This document shows positions 24,054-32,867 of a stretch of 64,000 bases of DNA, piece by piece. The notes beneath the pieces were generated by a model. It was given only the letters and a program-made list of their open reading frames with translations. It did no database searches and had not been told where the DNA came from. Origin of the DNA: Nemorincola sp044225795 (lineage in GTDB: Bacteria > Bacteroidota > Bacteroidia > Chitinophagales > Chitinophagaceae); assembly GCA_044225795.1 (NCBI GenBank), contig JBGAIF010000005.1:245013-309012 (forward strand), read 5' to 3'. Position 1 is the stretch's first letter. Each line of letters opens with the position of its first letter. The translations under genes and the position numbers were made by a program.

Positions 24054-27005
24054 ATGAAAAAGATCTATCTATTATCCTTACTCTGCCTCCTTGGGTTTGC
24101 CGGGTTTGCGCAAACCACCCTCACGTTGTACCCTGTTGGCGGGACCGGCACATACAGTACGGGCTCTTGTGATGGTACTACCAGAACAGACGATATTATG
24201 TCAACATCTACTCTGCCGGCTCAATATTGCTATGCAGTGTACGATGTCAGCGGTATTCCTGCCGGAGCACAGATCACCAGTGTCAGATTAGGATACTATA
24301 TTTCCGTTTATGGTGGTTTTGGTACACCATCCGGCTGCAATACGTTTGGCTATGCCGGCGATTTGTCTGCAATTTCTACTCCTTCCACACTTTTCACAGC
24401 CATGGTAAGCGGGCCGATACTTGCCAGTTCAGACTATGGCTACGCTACCGGCGACCCGGGTCCTATTGCATCCAATCCAACCATGGTCGGCTTTGTGCAA
24501 ACTAACTATTCAGGCGGAAAGCTTTCTATAACATTCACAGGCGGTGGCGCCAGAACTTATACATTCTCTGGTGAAAGTAAAGTGCACTCTACTGCTCCTG
24601 CTTCTCCACATGCCCCTTACCTGGAGATCACGTATTGTTCGGCTCCTACTTTCACAGCACCTGGAAATCCTACTGCTACGCCTAATCCGATTTGCGAAGC
24701 ATCTACGCTTAACTTGAATTCCAATGCTACATTCACCGGCGGTGGTTCACTTACTTACCAATGGGATGGTCCTAATACATTTACTTCTGTCGCTGCAAAT
24801 CCAACGCTCACAGCAGTTGCTGCATCGGCAGGTGTTTACTCACTCACTGTTACTCACGTATGCGGAGTCAACACAGTCAGCGTCTCCGGCACAACTGCGA
24901 GCGTTACTGTAAATCCCGTACCAGCCGCCATTACCGGCGCAACTGCAATATGCAGTACCGGTGCAGGTCTTACATCAACAACATTATCGGATGCAACGCC
25001 ACTGGGCACCTGGAAAAGTTCCAACACCTCCATTGCTACAATCAGTGGTCTTGGTGTAGTTAATGCCGTTACATCGGGAGCTGTGACGATATCTTATATA
25101 CTTTCTGCTACAGGCTGTTATACCGTTAGCCCTATGGCTGTAAACGTACAACCAACCGCGATCACCGGCGGAACTAATATTTGCGAGTCGCTCGTACTTT
25201 CTCTTACAGAATCTGTTGGCGGAGGTGCATGGTCGTCAAGCAATACGTCTGTAGCAACCGTTGTTGCACCCGGAGATGTAACAGGTGTTACCTCCGGAAG
25301 TGCGACCATTACTTATGCCCAGGCAGGTTGCAACTCAGTGTACAAGTCAGTAACTGTCGATGCAACACCTCCTGCTATTACAGGTGGACCAAATGTTTGC
25401 ACCGGTTTTGGCTTGAATGCGTCAACATTCAGCGACGCGCTGGGTGGTGGCACGTGGACTTCAAGCAATACATATGCGGCTGTTTTTGGCACTCCGCCCA
25501 TCGCTCCGCCTAACAAGCTGTATGGTGTCATGGTAGGTTCTACTACAATCACCTACACTACGGCAGCAGGGTGTTCTACTTCACTTGTTGTCAATGTAGA
25601 CACTTCAGTGCTGCCTATTACCGGGCCCAATAAAGTATGTCAGTATCAGAATATAACTCTTGTTGATGCCTCAACAGGTACCGGGTCTCTGCCTCCAACA
25701 ACCTGGTCGTCGTCGAACACATCGATAGCTACTGTTGGCTTGTATAGTGGTATTGTTACCGGCGCTGCAGCAGGCACAGCACGTATCACCTATCATTACG
25801 GGGCCTGTCTTGATACCCAGGTCGTACGCGTAAATGCCGCACCCGCAGCAATTACGGGCGTCCCTGCCTTTATTTGTGCTTCCGACTCATTCTTCCTCTC
25901 AGATCCTAGTCCGGGTGGCAAGTGGACAAGTGGGAATACTGCTTATGCGACAGTCGATTCCAATACCGGCAAGGTCAAAACACTAACTTCTGGCCTTGTT
26001 GACATAACATATACATTCACTGGTTCTGGCTGCCCTGTATCAGCCAATCTCAATATCAATCCTTCGCCATCTGGAGTGGTCACGCCTTCTGGGCCAACCA
26101 CGTTCTGTACCGGTGGAAATGTTACACTCTCTGTACCCTCGGGTGCTGTGTCGTACCAATGGTACACGGGTAGTTCGCCGATGTCAGGAGCAACAACTTC
26201 ATCTTATTATACTGACTCTACTCAATCTGTATCGATCCAGATCGTTAATGCTGCCGGTTGTACAACGACAACGGCACCTATTGTCGTCATCGCCGGCATA
26301 TCGCCAACTGTTGACTTTACATCCGGAACCGATACTTTCTGCCAGGGCGGTGTTGCGGTATTGACTGCGAATCCACATAGTGCTGTTGGTATCATTACCT
26401 ACCAATGGATGTTCAACGGCCTTAGTATTACAGGTGCTACTGCGCCGAGCTATGCAGCCACCAAAGGTGGGGCATATATGTGCGTTGTCAGCGTTTCGGG
26501 CGGTTCCGGAACCTGCGTTGTGCCGACTTCCCTGATATCGCTTAAAGTGAACACAGCTCCGGTACCACCTATTGCGTATGCCGGTAAGATGCTCACAACC
26601 AGTAATACATACCAGGGCTACTTGTGGTTCCTGAATACAAAGAGTATATCGGGCGCTACCAGCAGTTCATATGTTCCAAAACAACCGGGAAGTTACCGTG
26701 TCCTTGTGACTGACACCAATGGTTGCCAGGGCTATTCTACTGCTATTGAGATCAAAGCGGTAAGCGTTGCACAGGTATCTAAAGACGACATTAGAATATT
26801 CCCTAACCCGGCCACGTCCGTGCTGCATATCGAATCTCCGGTTGCCGTGCGTGCTACCATAACAAGTGTGGAGGGTAAAGTGCTCATTAGCGAAGTAAAC
26901 GCTCACGATCTGAATATTAAAGACCTTCCAAATGGCTTATATCTGCTCATGTTGTACGACCAGTCCGGAGAACGTATAGCTATTGAGAAAGTGATCAAAG
27001 AATAA
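24054..27005 (+). CDS. Very large secreted T9SS protein with Ig-like repeats
   Basis: 983 residues from the ATG at 24054 (M-K-K-I-Y-L-L signal peptide cut near GFAQ); an upstream in-frame codon at 24030 is unlikely. Residues about 20-200 form a beta-sandwich-like domain (YDVSGIPAGAQITSVRLGYY, SITFTGGG). From about 205 to 890 there are eight or more Ig-like repeats of roughly 80 residues; five or so follow the Big_2-like pattern ITG-x-x-x-C, TW(S/T)SSNTSIATV, G-x-VTG, ITYT-x-x-GC. The last 75 residues (IRIFPNPATSVLHIESP to MLYDQSGERIAIEKV) are a type A T9SS sorting domain. Probably a cell-surface adhesin. First of three related genes. Confidence 0.85.
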   Translation: MKKIYLLSLLCLLGFAGFAQTTLTLYPVGGTGTYSTGSCDGTTRTDDIMSTSTLPAQYCYAVYDVSGIPAGAQITSVRLGYYISVYGGFGTPSGCNTFGYAGDLSAISTPSTLFTAMVSGPILASSDYGYATGDPGPIASNPTMVGFVQTNYSGGKLSITFTGGGARTYTFSGESKVHSTAPASPHAPYLEITYCSAPTFTAPGNPTATPNPICEASTLNLNSNATFTGGGSLTYQWDGPNTFTSVAANPTLTAVAASAGVYSLTVTHVCGVNTVSVSGTTASVTVNPVPAAITGATAICSTGAGLTSTTLSDATPLGTWKSSNTSIATISGLGVVNAVTSGAVTISYILSATGCYTVSPMAVNVQPTAITGGTNICESLVLSLTESVGGGAWSSSNTSVATVVAPGDVTGVTSGSATITYAQAGCNSVYKSVTVDATPPAITGGPNVCTGFGLNASTFSDALGGGTWTSSNTYAAVFGTPPIAPPNKLYGVMVGSTTITYTTAAGCSTSLVVNVDTSVLPITGPNKVCQYQNITLVDASTGTGSLPPTTWSSSNTSIATVGLYSGIVTGAAAGTARITYHYGACLDTQVVRVNAAPAAITGVPAFICASDSFFLSDPSPGGKWTSGNTAYATVDSNTGKVKTLTSGLVDITYTFTGSGCPVSANLNINPSPSGVVTPSGPTTFCTGGNVTLSVPSGAVSYQWYTGSSPMSGATTSSYYTDSTQSVSIQIVNAAGCTTTTAPIVVIAGISPTVDFTSGTDTFCQGGVAVLTANPHSAVGIITYQWMFNGLSITGATAPSYAATKGGAYMCVVSVSGGSGTCVVPTSLISLKVNTAPVPPIAYAGKMLTTSNTYQGYLWFLNTKSISGATSSSYVPKQPGSYRVLVTDTNGCQGYSTAIEIKAVSVAQVSKDDIRIFPNPATSVLHIESPVAVRATITSVEGKVLISEVNAHDLNIKDLPNGLYLLMLYDQSGERIAIEKVIKE

Positions 27006-27024
27006 GTTCGGTTAACAATTTTGG

Positions 27025-27050
27025 AAACCCCGCAATGCGGGGTTTTTCTT
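27025..27050 (+). terminator. Rho-independent terminator
   Basis: AAACCCCGC, AAT, GCGGGGTTT followed by TTCTTTTTT: a 9-bp GC-rich hairpin and T tract 20 bases after the stop of the first T9SS gene. Confidence 0.9.
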
Positions 27051-27108
27051 TTTTATACCCAACCATTACAGCCTAATTGCCGTCTTTATATTAACTATCA
27101 AACAATAT

Positions 27109-27134
27109 TAATATGCCACTATAGTGGCATATTA
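27109..27134. repeat. 26-bp perfect palindrome in the T9SS intergenic region
   Basis: TAATATGCCACTA and TAGTGGCATATTA are perfect 13-bp arms. Outside them TATCAAA (left, near 27096-27102) and TTTGATA (right, near 27136-27142) form a second inverted pair. It lies between a terminator and a TATCTTTG promoter, 60 bases upstream of the latter, so it could be an operator or a remnant of an inverted-repeat element. The 282-base spacer holds nothing else. Confidence 0.6.
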
Positions 27135-27193
27135 TTTGATAATGATTATTGACAGTAATGTTGCTTTTTATGGGTTATAGTATGAATCTATAT

Positions 27194-27201
27194 TATCTTT
27201 G
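27194..27201 (+). promoter_or_regulatory. TAnnTTTG promoter of the second T9SS gene
   Basis: TATCTTTG, 86 bases upstream of the ATG at 27288, matches the Bacteroidota -7 consensus exactly. Confidence 0.6.
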
Positions 27202-27287
27202 TCTACTTGCTCCGTTTTTTAGCAAATAATACTTTTATCAGATAAACAACAAAACCCTTCAATTATCTAATAAGTAAAGAGCTTCTT

Positions 27288-29912
27288 ATGAAAAAATTGT
27301 TTTTGCTTTTTCTAGCTTCCCTGTCAGGAGTAATTGCCGCAAACGCGCAATGTGTATTTAACTACACCGGAAACGTTCAGTCGTGGACCGTTCCCTATGG
27401 TGTCAACACGATCAATGTGGATATTGTTGGTGCCTCTGGTGGTATGGCCGGGCCTTCTACTGCTCCTGTCTCTACTACTACAGTTGGTAAGGGTGCTCGC
27501 GTGCAGGCTACAATTCCGGTAACTCCTGGACAACTGTTACGTATATATGTAGGTGGTGCCGGAAATCAAGGCACATCCGCGGGATGTACTGGCGGGTGGA
27601 ATGGTGGAGGAAATTCGGCTGGGCGTCCGTTCCCTTATACAGGTTATAGCGGCGGCGGCGGCGGCGGCGGAACAGATATTCGTGCAGGTGGCGCGGCACT
27701 TACCGACAGAATTGTGGTAGCAGGCGGCGGTGGGGGTGCTGCTTACAATGGAAGTTGCCCGACCGGTGATCAGCCCGGTGGCGATGGCGGAGGCCTTACA
27801 GGTGCCGGCACAGTAACCTGTACAGCAACGCTGATCGCAGGTGGCTACACTACTGTTACTACGTCTACCGGCGGCACCCAGGTTGGTGGGGGTATTGGCG
27901 GTGTACTCGTTGGCCCGGGCGTTTATACACCAGGCAATGCCGGCACGCTCGGCATCGGCGGCGATGCTGTTCCCACAGCCGATCCCGGTATATCTGGTGG
28001 CGGCGGCGGCGGTTACTATGGTGGCGGCGCGGGCTGTTGGATGGGTGGCGGCGGCGGTTCGTCCTACACCATTGTTGGTGCTTCTGCCGTTACACACACT
28101 CCGGGATACCAAACAGGAAACGGGCAAGTGACTATCACACTGCCAACACCAACTAAAATCTTTGGGGCGGCTCCACTCTGTACGGGTCAAAAACTGACCT
28201 TATCGTCTGATGCTGCCGGTGGAATATGGACAAGCAGCAATACCGCTGTTGCTACAGTAGACGCCGATACAGGTATTGTTTACGGTACCGGACCCGGTAT
28301 TGTTACTATCACTTATACACAACGATGCAGCTCCGTTAAACTGTATGTCAATATTAATGTAAGGCAGTCACCTACTGCGATCATAGGACCAGATCCGGTT
28401 TGTGTCGGCAGCACGGTTACTTATTCCGATGCGACACCGGGAGGTATATGGACCATTAGCAGTACTGCTGCAGCAACATTCACGCCTGCCACAGCTTCTT
28501 TAAGTGGTATATACCCTGGTATGGCAACACTTACCTATTCCGATCCTATCGTTGGCTGTTTTGTCACCAAAGATGTTCATGTTTTCGGAATAGCCGGGCC
28601 AACAAAAGTTTGTAATGGTCAGCAGATCACGCTCGTGTCCTCATCAGCAGGTGGTACATGGACCAGTTCAAATACTGCTATTGCAAGTGTGGGAAGCACC
28701 GGCGATGTTACGGGAGTAAGCATCGGAACGGCCACTATTTCATATTCTTCACCGGTATGTCCTTCTGCTTACACCATAACAGTATTTCCTATTGCACCCA
28801 ACGCGGGTGCAGATAGTATTTGTATCAGTGGTTCGGGCTATGTCACAAATGTTGTAGGTGGCGGCACATGGATCAGCAGTGATCCATCGGTAGCTTCTGT
28901 AGCCGCAGGTACAGGACTTGTCAATGGCAGATCTGTAGGTACTGCCACCATCAGTTATATCACTGTAGGTGGTTGTTTATCAAAAAGCACACTTGAAGTG
29001 ATCAAGACCCCTCCTGTGATACTCGGGTTTAAGGAAGTATGCCCGGGCAATACTATTTTATTAACAGATACAGCAACATGGGGCGAGTGGAGCAGCCTGA
29101 ATACAACTGTTGCCACTGTCAACCCCAAAACAGGTATGGTAACAGGTGTCACAGCAGATACCGTGTCAATTATTTATACTGTTAGACCCGGGTGTTCTTC
29201 TGTTGCCAAAGTAATTGTCAATCCTATTCCATATCCGTTTACCGGACCTGATACTTTGTGCCCCGGCTTTGTAGATACTATGCATTGTCCGAGTTTCGGA
29301 GGGTTGTGGAGTACCACAACTCCGCTGCTCGATACAATTGTAGATTCAACAGGACAGATAACTGCAAAGTTCCAGAGTGGCTTTGCGTCTGTTACCTATA
29401 CGCTGCCGACCGGATGTAAACGCAGTAAAAATATCTATGTCCGTAACGTTCCACTTCCTGCAATTACTTACGACTGGCCAACGCAGACCTTCCATGCACC
29501 GACCGGGTACCAGCACTATCAATGGTATGATAGTGTCACAGGCAAAATACCTCATGCAAATTCTCCTACCCTTGCAGCGATATACTATGAGTGGTATTAT
29601 GTCATCGTAACTGATGAGAACGGTTGCCAGGCGAGGTCTCCTCTCTATTACTTCGAATCTTCTGTCTTGGGTGTTGGAAATACAACAGCAAACTCGATCA
29701 AGATGTATCCAAATCCGGTTAATGCTACACTTTACATAGAGTCAAATATCACTGTTCGTGCTGTGATCACTGCTATCGACGGAAAAGTAGTGATTGACAA
29801 AACCGACGCACGACAAATTGATGTTAGTATGCTTTCAGATGCTGCATATATGGTGTCCTTATACGACGACTCCGGGCAATTGCTATCAGTGCAAAAAATG
29901 GTGAAAAAATAA
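27288..29912 (+). CDS. Secreted T9SS protein: ALK/LTK-like glycine-rich domain plus Ig-like repeats
   Basis: 874 residues. Signal peptide MKKLFLLFLASLSGVIAANA. Residues about 21-285 match the glycine-rich domain of animal ALK/LTK receptors and their bacterial relatives: VNTINVDIVGASGG, LLRIYVGGAG, GGWNGGGNSAG, YSGGGGGGGTDIR, RIVVAGGGGGA, ending in GGGGGYYGGGAGCWMGGGGG. About five Ig-like repeats follow (WTSSNTAVATV, TWISSDPSVASV, GEWSSLNTTVATV) and a repeat-like DWPTQTFHAPTG segment. The final 75 residues are a type A T9SS sorting domain. It is a close paralogue of the next gene; the C-terminal 550 residues are nearly alignable end to end. At least eight D-(S/T)-(A/I/L/V/M/T) sites, the O-glycosylation sequon known in Bacteroidota, are present. 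Confidence 0.85.
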   Translation: MKKLFLLFLASLSGVIAANAQCVFNYTGNVQSWTVPYGVNTINVDIVGASGGMAGPSTAPVSTTTVGKGARVQATIPVTPGQLLRIYVGGAGNQGTSAGCTGGWNGGGNSAGRPFPYTGYSGGGGGGGTDIRAGGAALTDRIVVAGGGGGAAYNGSCPTGDQPGGDGGGLTGAGTVTCTATLIAGGYTTVTTSTGGTQVGGGIGGVLVGPGVYTPGNAGTLGIGGDAVPTADPGISGGGGGGYYGGGAGCWMGGGGGSSYTIVGASAVTHTPGYQTGNGQVTITLPTPTKIFGAAPLCTGQKLTLSSDAAGGIWTSSNTAVATVDADTGIVYGTGPGIVTITYTQRCSSVKLYVNINVRQSPTAIIGPDPVCVGSTVTYSDATPGGIWTISSTAAATFTPATASLSGIYPGMATLTYSDPIVGCFVTKDVHVFGIAGPTKVCNGQQITLVSSSAGGTWTSSNTAIASVGSTGDVTGVSIGTATISYSSPVCPSAYTITVFPIAPNAGADSICISGSGYVTNVVGGGTWISSDPSVASVAAGTGLVNGRSVGTATISYITVGGCLSKSTLEVIKTPPVILGFKEVCPGNTILLTDTATWGEWSSLNTTVATVNPKTGMVTGVTADTVSIIYTVRPGCSSVAKVIVNPIPYPFTGPDTLCPGFVDTMHCPSFGGLWSTTTPLLDTIVDSTGQITAKFQSGFASVTYTLPTGCKRSKNIYVRNVPLPAITYDWPTQTFHAPTGYQHYQWYDSVTGKIPHANSPTLAAIYYEWYYVIVTDENGCQARSPLYYFESSVLGVGNTTANSIKMYPNPVNATLYIESNITVRAVITAIDGKVVIDKTDARQIDVSMLSDAAYMVSLYDDSGQLLSVQKMVKK

Positions 29913-29929
29913 ATAACAGTAATTATTTT

Positions 29930-29963
29930 AGGGCTGCTGGTTCATCAGTAGCCCTATTTTTTT
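29930..29963 (+). terminator. Rho-independent terminator
   Basis: AGGGCTGCTG and CAGTAGCCCT (one G-T pair) around GTTCAT, then ATTTTTTTG, 18 bases after the second T9SS gene. Confidence 0.85.
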
Positions 29964-30116
29964 GCCTGTTTGTTAAACATTTGTCATCATTAACCACAAA
30001 TGAATAAAAATAATTTTACTTTGTTTTGATTTTTAGATAAAAAAAACTTAATTTGGTAGCTGATACGCCATCTTTTGGTGGCGTGTCTGATTGATCATTA
30101 TACTAAATTCAGACCG

Positions 30117-32765
30117 ATGAAGAAAGTTTATCTTCTCTTGTTAGTTGCCTTATCTTGCCTGGCTCAGAGATCTTTTGCGCAAACTTTTTCGTTTGCTTAT
30201 ACGGGCAGCGTCCAGTACTTCACTGTTCCTTCCGGTGTTACACAATTGAAAGTGATCGCTAAGGGAGCGATGGGGGGGTACAATTCCACGATGTGGTCGT
30301 CACTCTGCTCTTCCACCCTGCCGGATAGTCCCGGTCGCGGTGGCTGCATTGAGGCAGTAATAAATGTGACTCCAGGCCAGATCATGAACATCTATGTCGG
30401 CGGTAAGGGTACTAACGGATACTATGTGAGCTGCGCTGCAAACCAGGGTAATGGTGGCTGGAACGGTGGTGGTAACGGCGGATATGGATATGGTCCTTAT
30501 TCCGGCGGCGGCGGCGGTGGCGCGTCTGATGTTCGTCTGGGCGGCGTTGCCTTGACCGACCGTGTTATCGTAGCAGCAGGCGGTGGTGGTGCAGGTGGTA
30601 ATTACTATACTATTGTAAATGCAGAACGTGGCGGACACGGTGGTGGCCTTACTGGAATGGACGGTTATGGCAATAGTGCCCCATACCCAAGTAGTGGTGG
30701 TGCTCAAGGCGGGCAACCAGGAGTTGGTGGCGCAGGCGGTACACTATTTTCACCATGGATCCCAGGATCGCCGGGTACACTCGGACTCGGTGGTAATGCA
30801 GGAACAGCAGTTCCTCCATCCAATGGATCTGGCGGCGGTGGCGGCGGTGCAGGCTATTATGGCGGCGGTGGCGGCTGCTGGGGTGGCGGCGGTGGCGGCT
30901 CCTCCTGGGCCGATCCGGCTAAATCTACAGGTATTATAACAACAATGGGTTGCAATATTGACACTAATGGTAGTGTTGACATTTGTATCACTACACCTCC
31001 TGTTATCACCGGCGGATATCCTGTTTGTGCAGGCGTCTCAGTAACGCTGTCTTCTACTGTTGGTGGTGGTAAATGGAAATCATCAAACACATCTATCGCT
31101 ATTGTAGATTCCACTTCAGGAATGGTTACAGGAATAACTGGCGGTAGCGCTACAATTACGTATACCATTGCCTCAGCATGTGCTACAGTATACGCAACAA
31201 AACTCTTTTCGGTGATTCCGGCACCTGCTCCTATCACCGGTACAGACCCGATATGCGTAGGTCTTACAGGAACATACTCTGATGCTACCGCAGGCGGTGG
31301 CTGGACAATAAGCAGCACAGCCCTGGCTTCATTTGCGCCGAGCACAGGAGCGATCACTGCACTTGCTCCCGGTTTCGTCACACTCACATATACAGAACCT
31401 AAAGCAGGATGCTTCTCTACAAAGCTGGTTACATTGCATGGTTTATCCGGGCCTACAAATGTCTGCGCGGGTTCAGCGATAACAATATCGTCATCTACTA
31501 CCGGCGGAACATGGACCAGCAGTACTCCTTCGGTTGCCACAGTCGGCACCTCCGGTATTGTATCTGGCGTTTCTCTAGGTACGTCTACGATATCTTACTC
31601 ATCGCCGATATGTCCTTCGTCTTTTGTTGTGCATGTAAATCCAATCGCTCCTAACGTTGGCGCTGATAGTGTTTGCTTGCATAGCAGTACCTATGCAACA
31701 AATGTTGTAGGCGGCGGTTATTGGGTGTCAAGCGATCCGTCTGTTGCTAAAGTAACATCTGGTCCGGGTCTCGTAAGTGGTATATCCATTGGCACAGCTA
31801 CTCTTAGCTACATTACTGCCGCTGGATGTCTGTCAAAGAGCACCGTTAATGTCATTGGTATGCCTCCGATGATAACCGGCTATTTGGAAGTTTGTCCGGG
31901 CAATACAATCACATTATCCGACACAGCTACCTGGGGCGAATGGAGTACATTGAATACCAGTGTTGCTACCATTAACCCTAAAACCGGCGTTCTGAAAGGC
32001 ATTACTGCCGATACAGTTACAGCTCTTTACACAGTAAGGCCCGGATGTAGTTCTACGGCACTTATCATTGTCAATCCGCTGCCGTATCCTATCACTGGTC
32101 CCGACACACTGTGCCCGGGTGTGATAGATACAGTTCATAGCGCCAGCTTCGGCGGTATTTGGACTACTTCTACCCCCGCACTTGATACAATAGTCGATTC
32201 TACCGGTAGAATTACAGCTAAACACATGGGTGGCACCGCGGTGGTAAAATATACTTTACCAACCGGTTGCTTTGCCACTAAGAATATTATCGTGCGTACA
32301 GTTCCGTTGCCGAATATCACATATGACTGGCCGACACAGACATTCCACGCACCTACCGGATACGACAACTATCAATGGTACGATAGTGTCACCGGCAAGA
32401 TACCTCACGCTAATTCGCCGACACTTGCTGCTGTATACTATGAATGGTATTATGTTGTCGTAACAGACGCCAACGGTTGCGAGGCCGAGTCTCCGAAATA
32501 TTACTTCGAGATCTCTGTCATGAATGTCAAGAGCATTTCAGGCAATGACGTTAAGATATATCCTAACCCCGTCCGGAATGTACTTAATGTAGATGCCGAT
32601 ATCCGTGTTCGCGCCGTTATCACTACCATTGATGGCAAGATAGTGATCGACCAACCTGAGGCTAAGCAAATAGACGTTAGCAGGTTGGCAGATGCTGCAT
32701 ACAATGTTTCATTGTACGACGACAGCGGCCAGTTGATAACGGTCCGCAAACTGATCAAGCAATAA
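30117..32765 (+). CDS. Secreted T9SS protein, paralogue with ALK/LTK-like glycine-rich domain
   Basis: 882 residues from the ATG at 30117, where a signal peptide begins (KKVYLLLLVALSCLAQ); an upstream in-frame start at 30075 is less likely. Layout as in the previous gene: glycine-rich domain to about 285 (VTQLKVIAKGAMGGY, IYVGGKG, GGWNGGGNGG, GGGGGGASDVRLGG, VIVAAGGGGAGG, YYGGGGGCWGGGGGGSSW), five Ig-like repeats (KWKSSNTSIAIVD, TWTSSTPSVATV, YWVSSDPSVAKV) and a C-terminal T9SS sorting domain (VKIYPNPVRNVLNVDADIRV). At least nine D-(S/T)-(A/I/L/V/M/T) sites. Immediately upstream of the TMTC-like operon. Confidence 0.85.
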   Translation: MKKVYLLLLVALSCLAQRSFAQTFSFAYTGSVQYFTVPSGVTQLKVIAKGAMGGYNSTMWSSLCSSTLPDSPGRGGCIEAVINVTPGQIMNIYVGGKGTNGYYVSCAANQGNGGWNGGGNGGYGYGPYSGGGGGGASDVRLGGVALTDRVIVAAGGGGAGGNYYTIVNAERGGHGGGLTGMDGYGNSAPYPSSGGAQGGQPGVGGAGGTLFSPWIPGSPGTLGLGGNAGTAVPPSNGSGGGGGGAGYYGGGGGCWGGGGGGSSWADPAKSTGIITTMGCNIDTNGSVDICITTPPVITGGYPVCAGVSVTLSSTVGGGKWKSSNTSIAIVDSTSGMVTGITGGSATITYTIASACATVYATKLFSVIPAPAPITGTDPICVGLTGTYSDATAGGGWTISSTALASFAPSTGAITALAPGFVTLTYTEPKAGCFSTKLVTLHGLSGPTNVCAGSAITISSSTTGGTWTSSTPSVATVGTSGIVSGVSLGTSTISYSSPICPSSFVVHVNPIAPNVGADSVCLHSSTYATNVVGGGYWVSSDPSVAKVTSGPGLVSGISIGTATLSYITAAGCLSKSTVNVIGMPPMITGYLEVCPGNTITLSDTATWGEWSTLNTSVATINPKTGVLKGITADTVTALYTVRPGCSSTALIIVNPLPYPITGPDTLCPGVIDTVHSASFGGIWTTSTPALDTIVDSTGRITAKHMGGTAVVKYTLPTGCFATKNIIVRTVPLPNITYDWPTQTFHAPTGYDNYQWYDSVTGKIPHANSPTLAAVYYEWYYVVVTDANGCEAESPKYYFEISVMNVKSISGNDVKIYPNPVRNVLNVDADIRVRAVITTIDGKIVIDQPEAKQIDVSRLADAAYNVSLYDDSGQLITVRKLIKQ

Positions 32766-32781
32766 CATTTCTTATATTTTG

Positions 32782-32810
32782 AAGAGCTGCCGTACGGCAG
32801 CTCTTTTTTT
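32782..32810 (+). terminator. Rho-independent terminator
   Basis: AAGAGCTGCCGT and ACGGCAGCTCTT (perfect 12-bp arms without loop residues beyond the centre) followed by seven T. It separates the third T9SS gene from the TMTC-like operon. Confidence 0.9.
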
Positions 32811-32867
32811 GTGGCTGTATATATCTCATTTCTCAAAATCGCGGATTACTGACTATATTTATGCTTT

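Noticed and set aside
27640..27670. GGC trinucleotide run as a possible contingency (phase-variation) tract
   Set aside because: Trinucleotide changes keep the frame and alter only glycine number, so no on/off switching would result.
27537..28190. 217-codon minus-strand open frame
   Set aside because: It is the shadow of glycine codons in the ALK/LTK-like domain on the plus strand; composition is Thr/Ala/Cys-rich and it resembles no protein.
30857..31549. 230-codon minus-strand open frame
   Set aside because: Antisense shadow of the third T9SS gene, caused by glycine- and threonine-rich codons; no start context and poly-proline composition.
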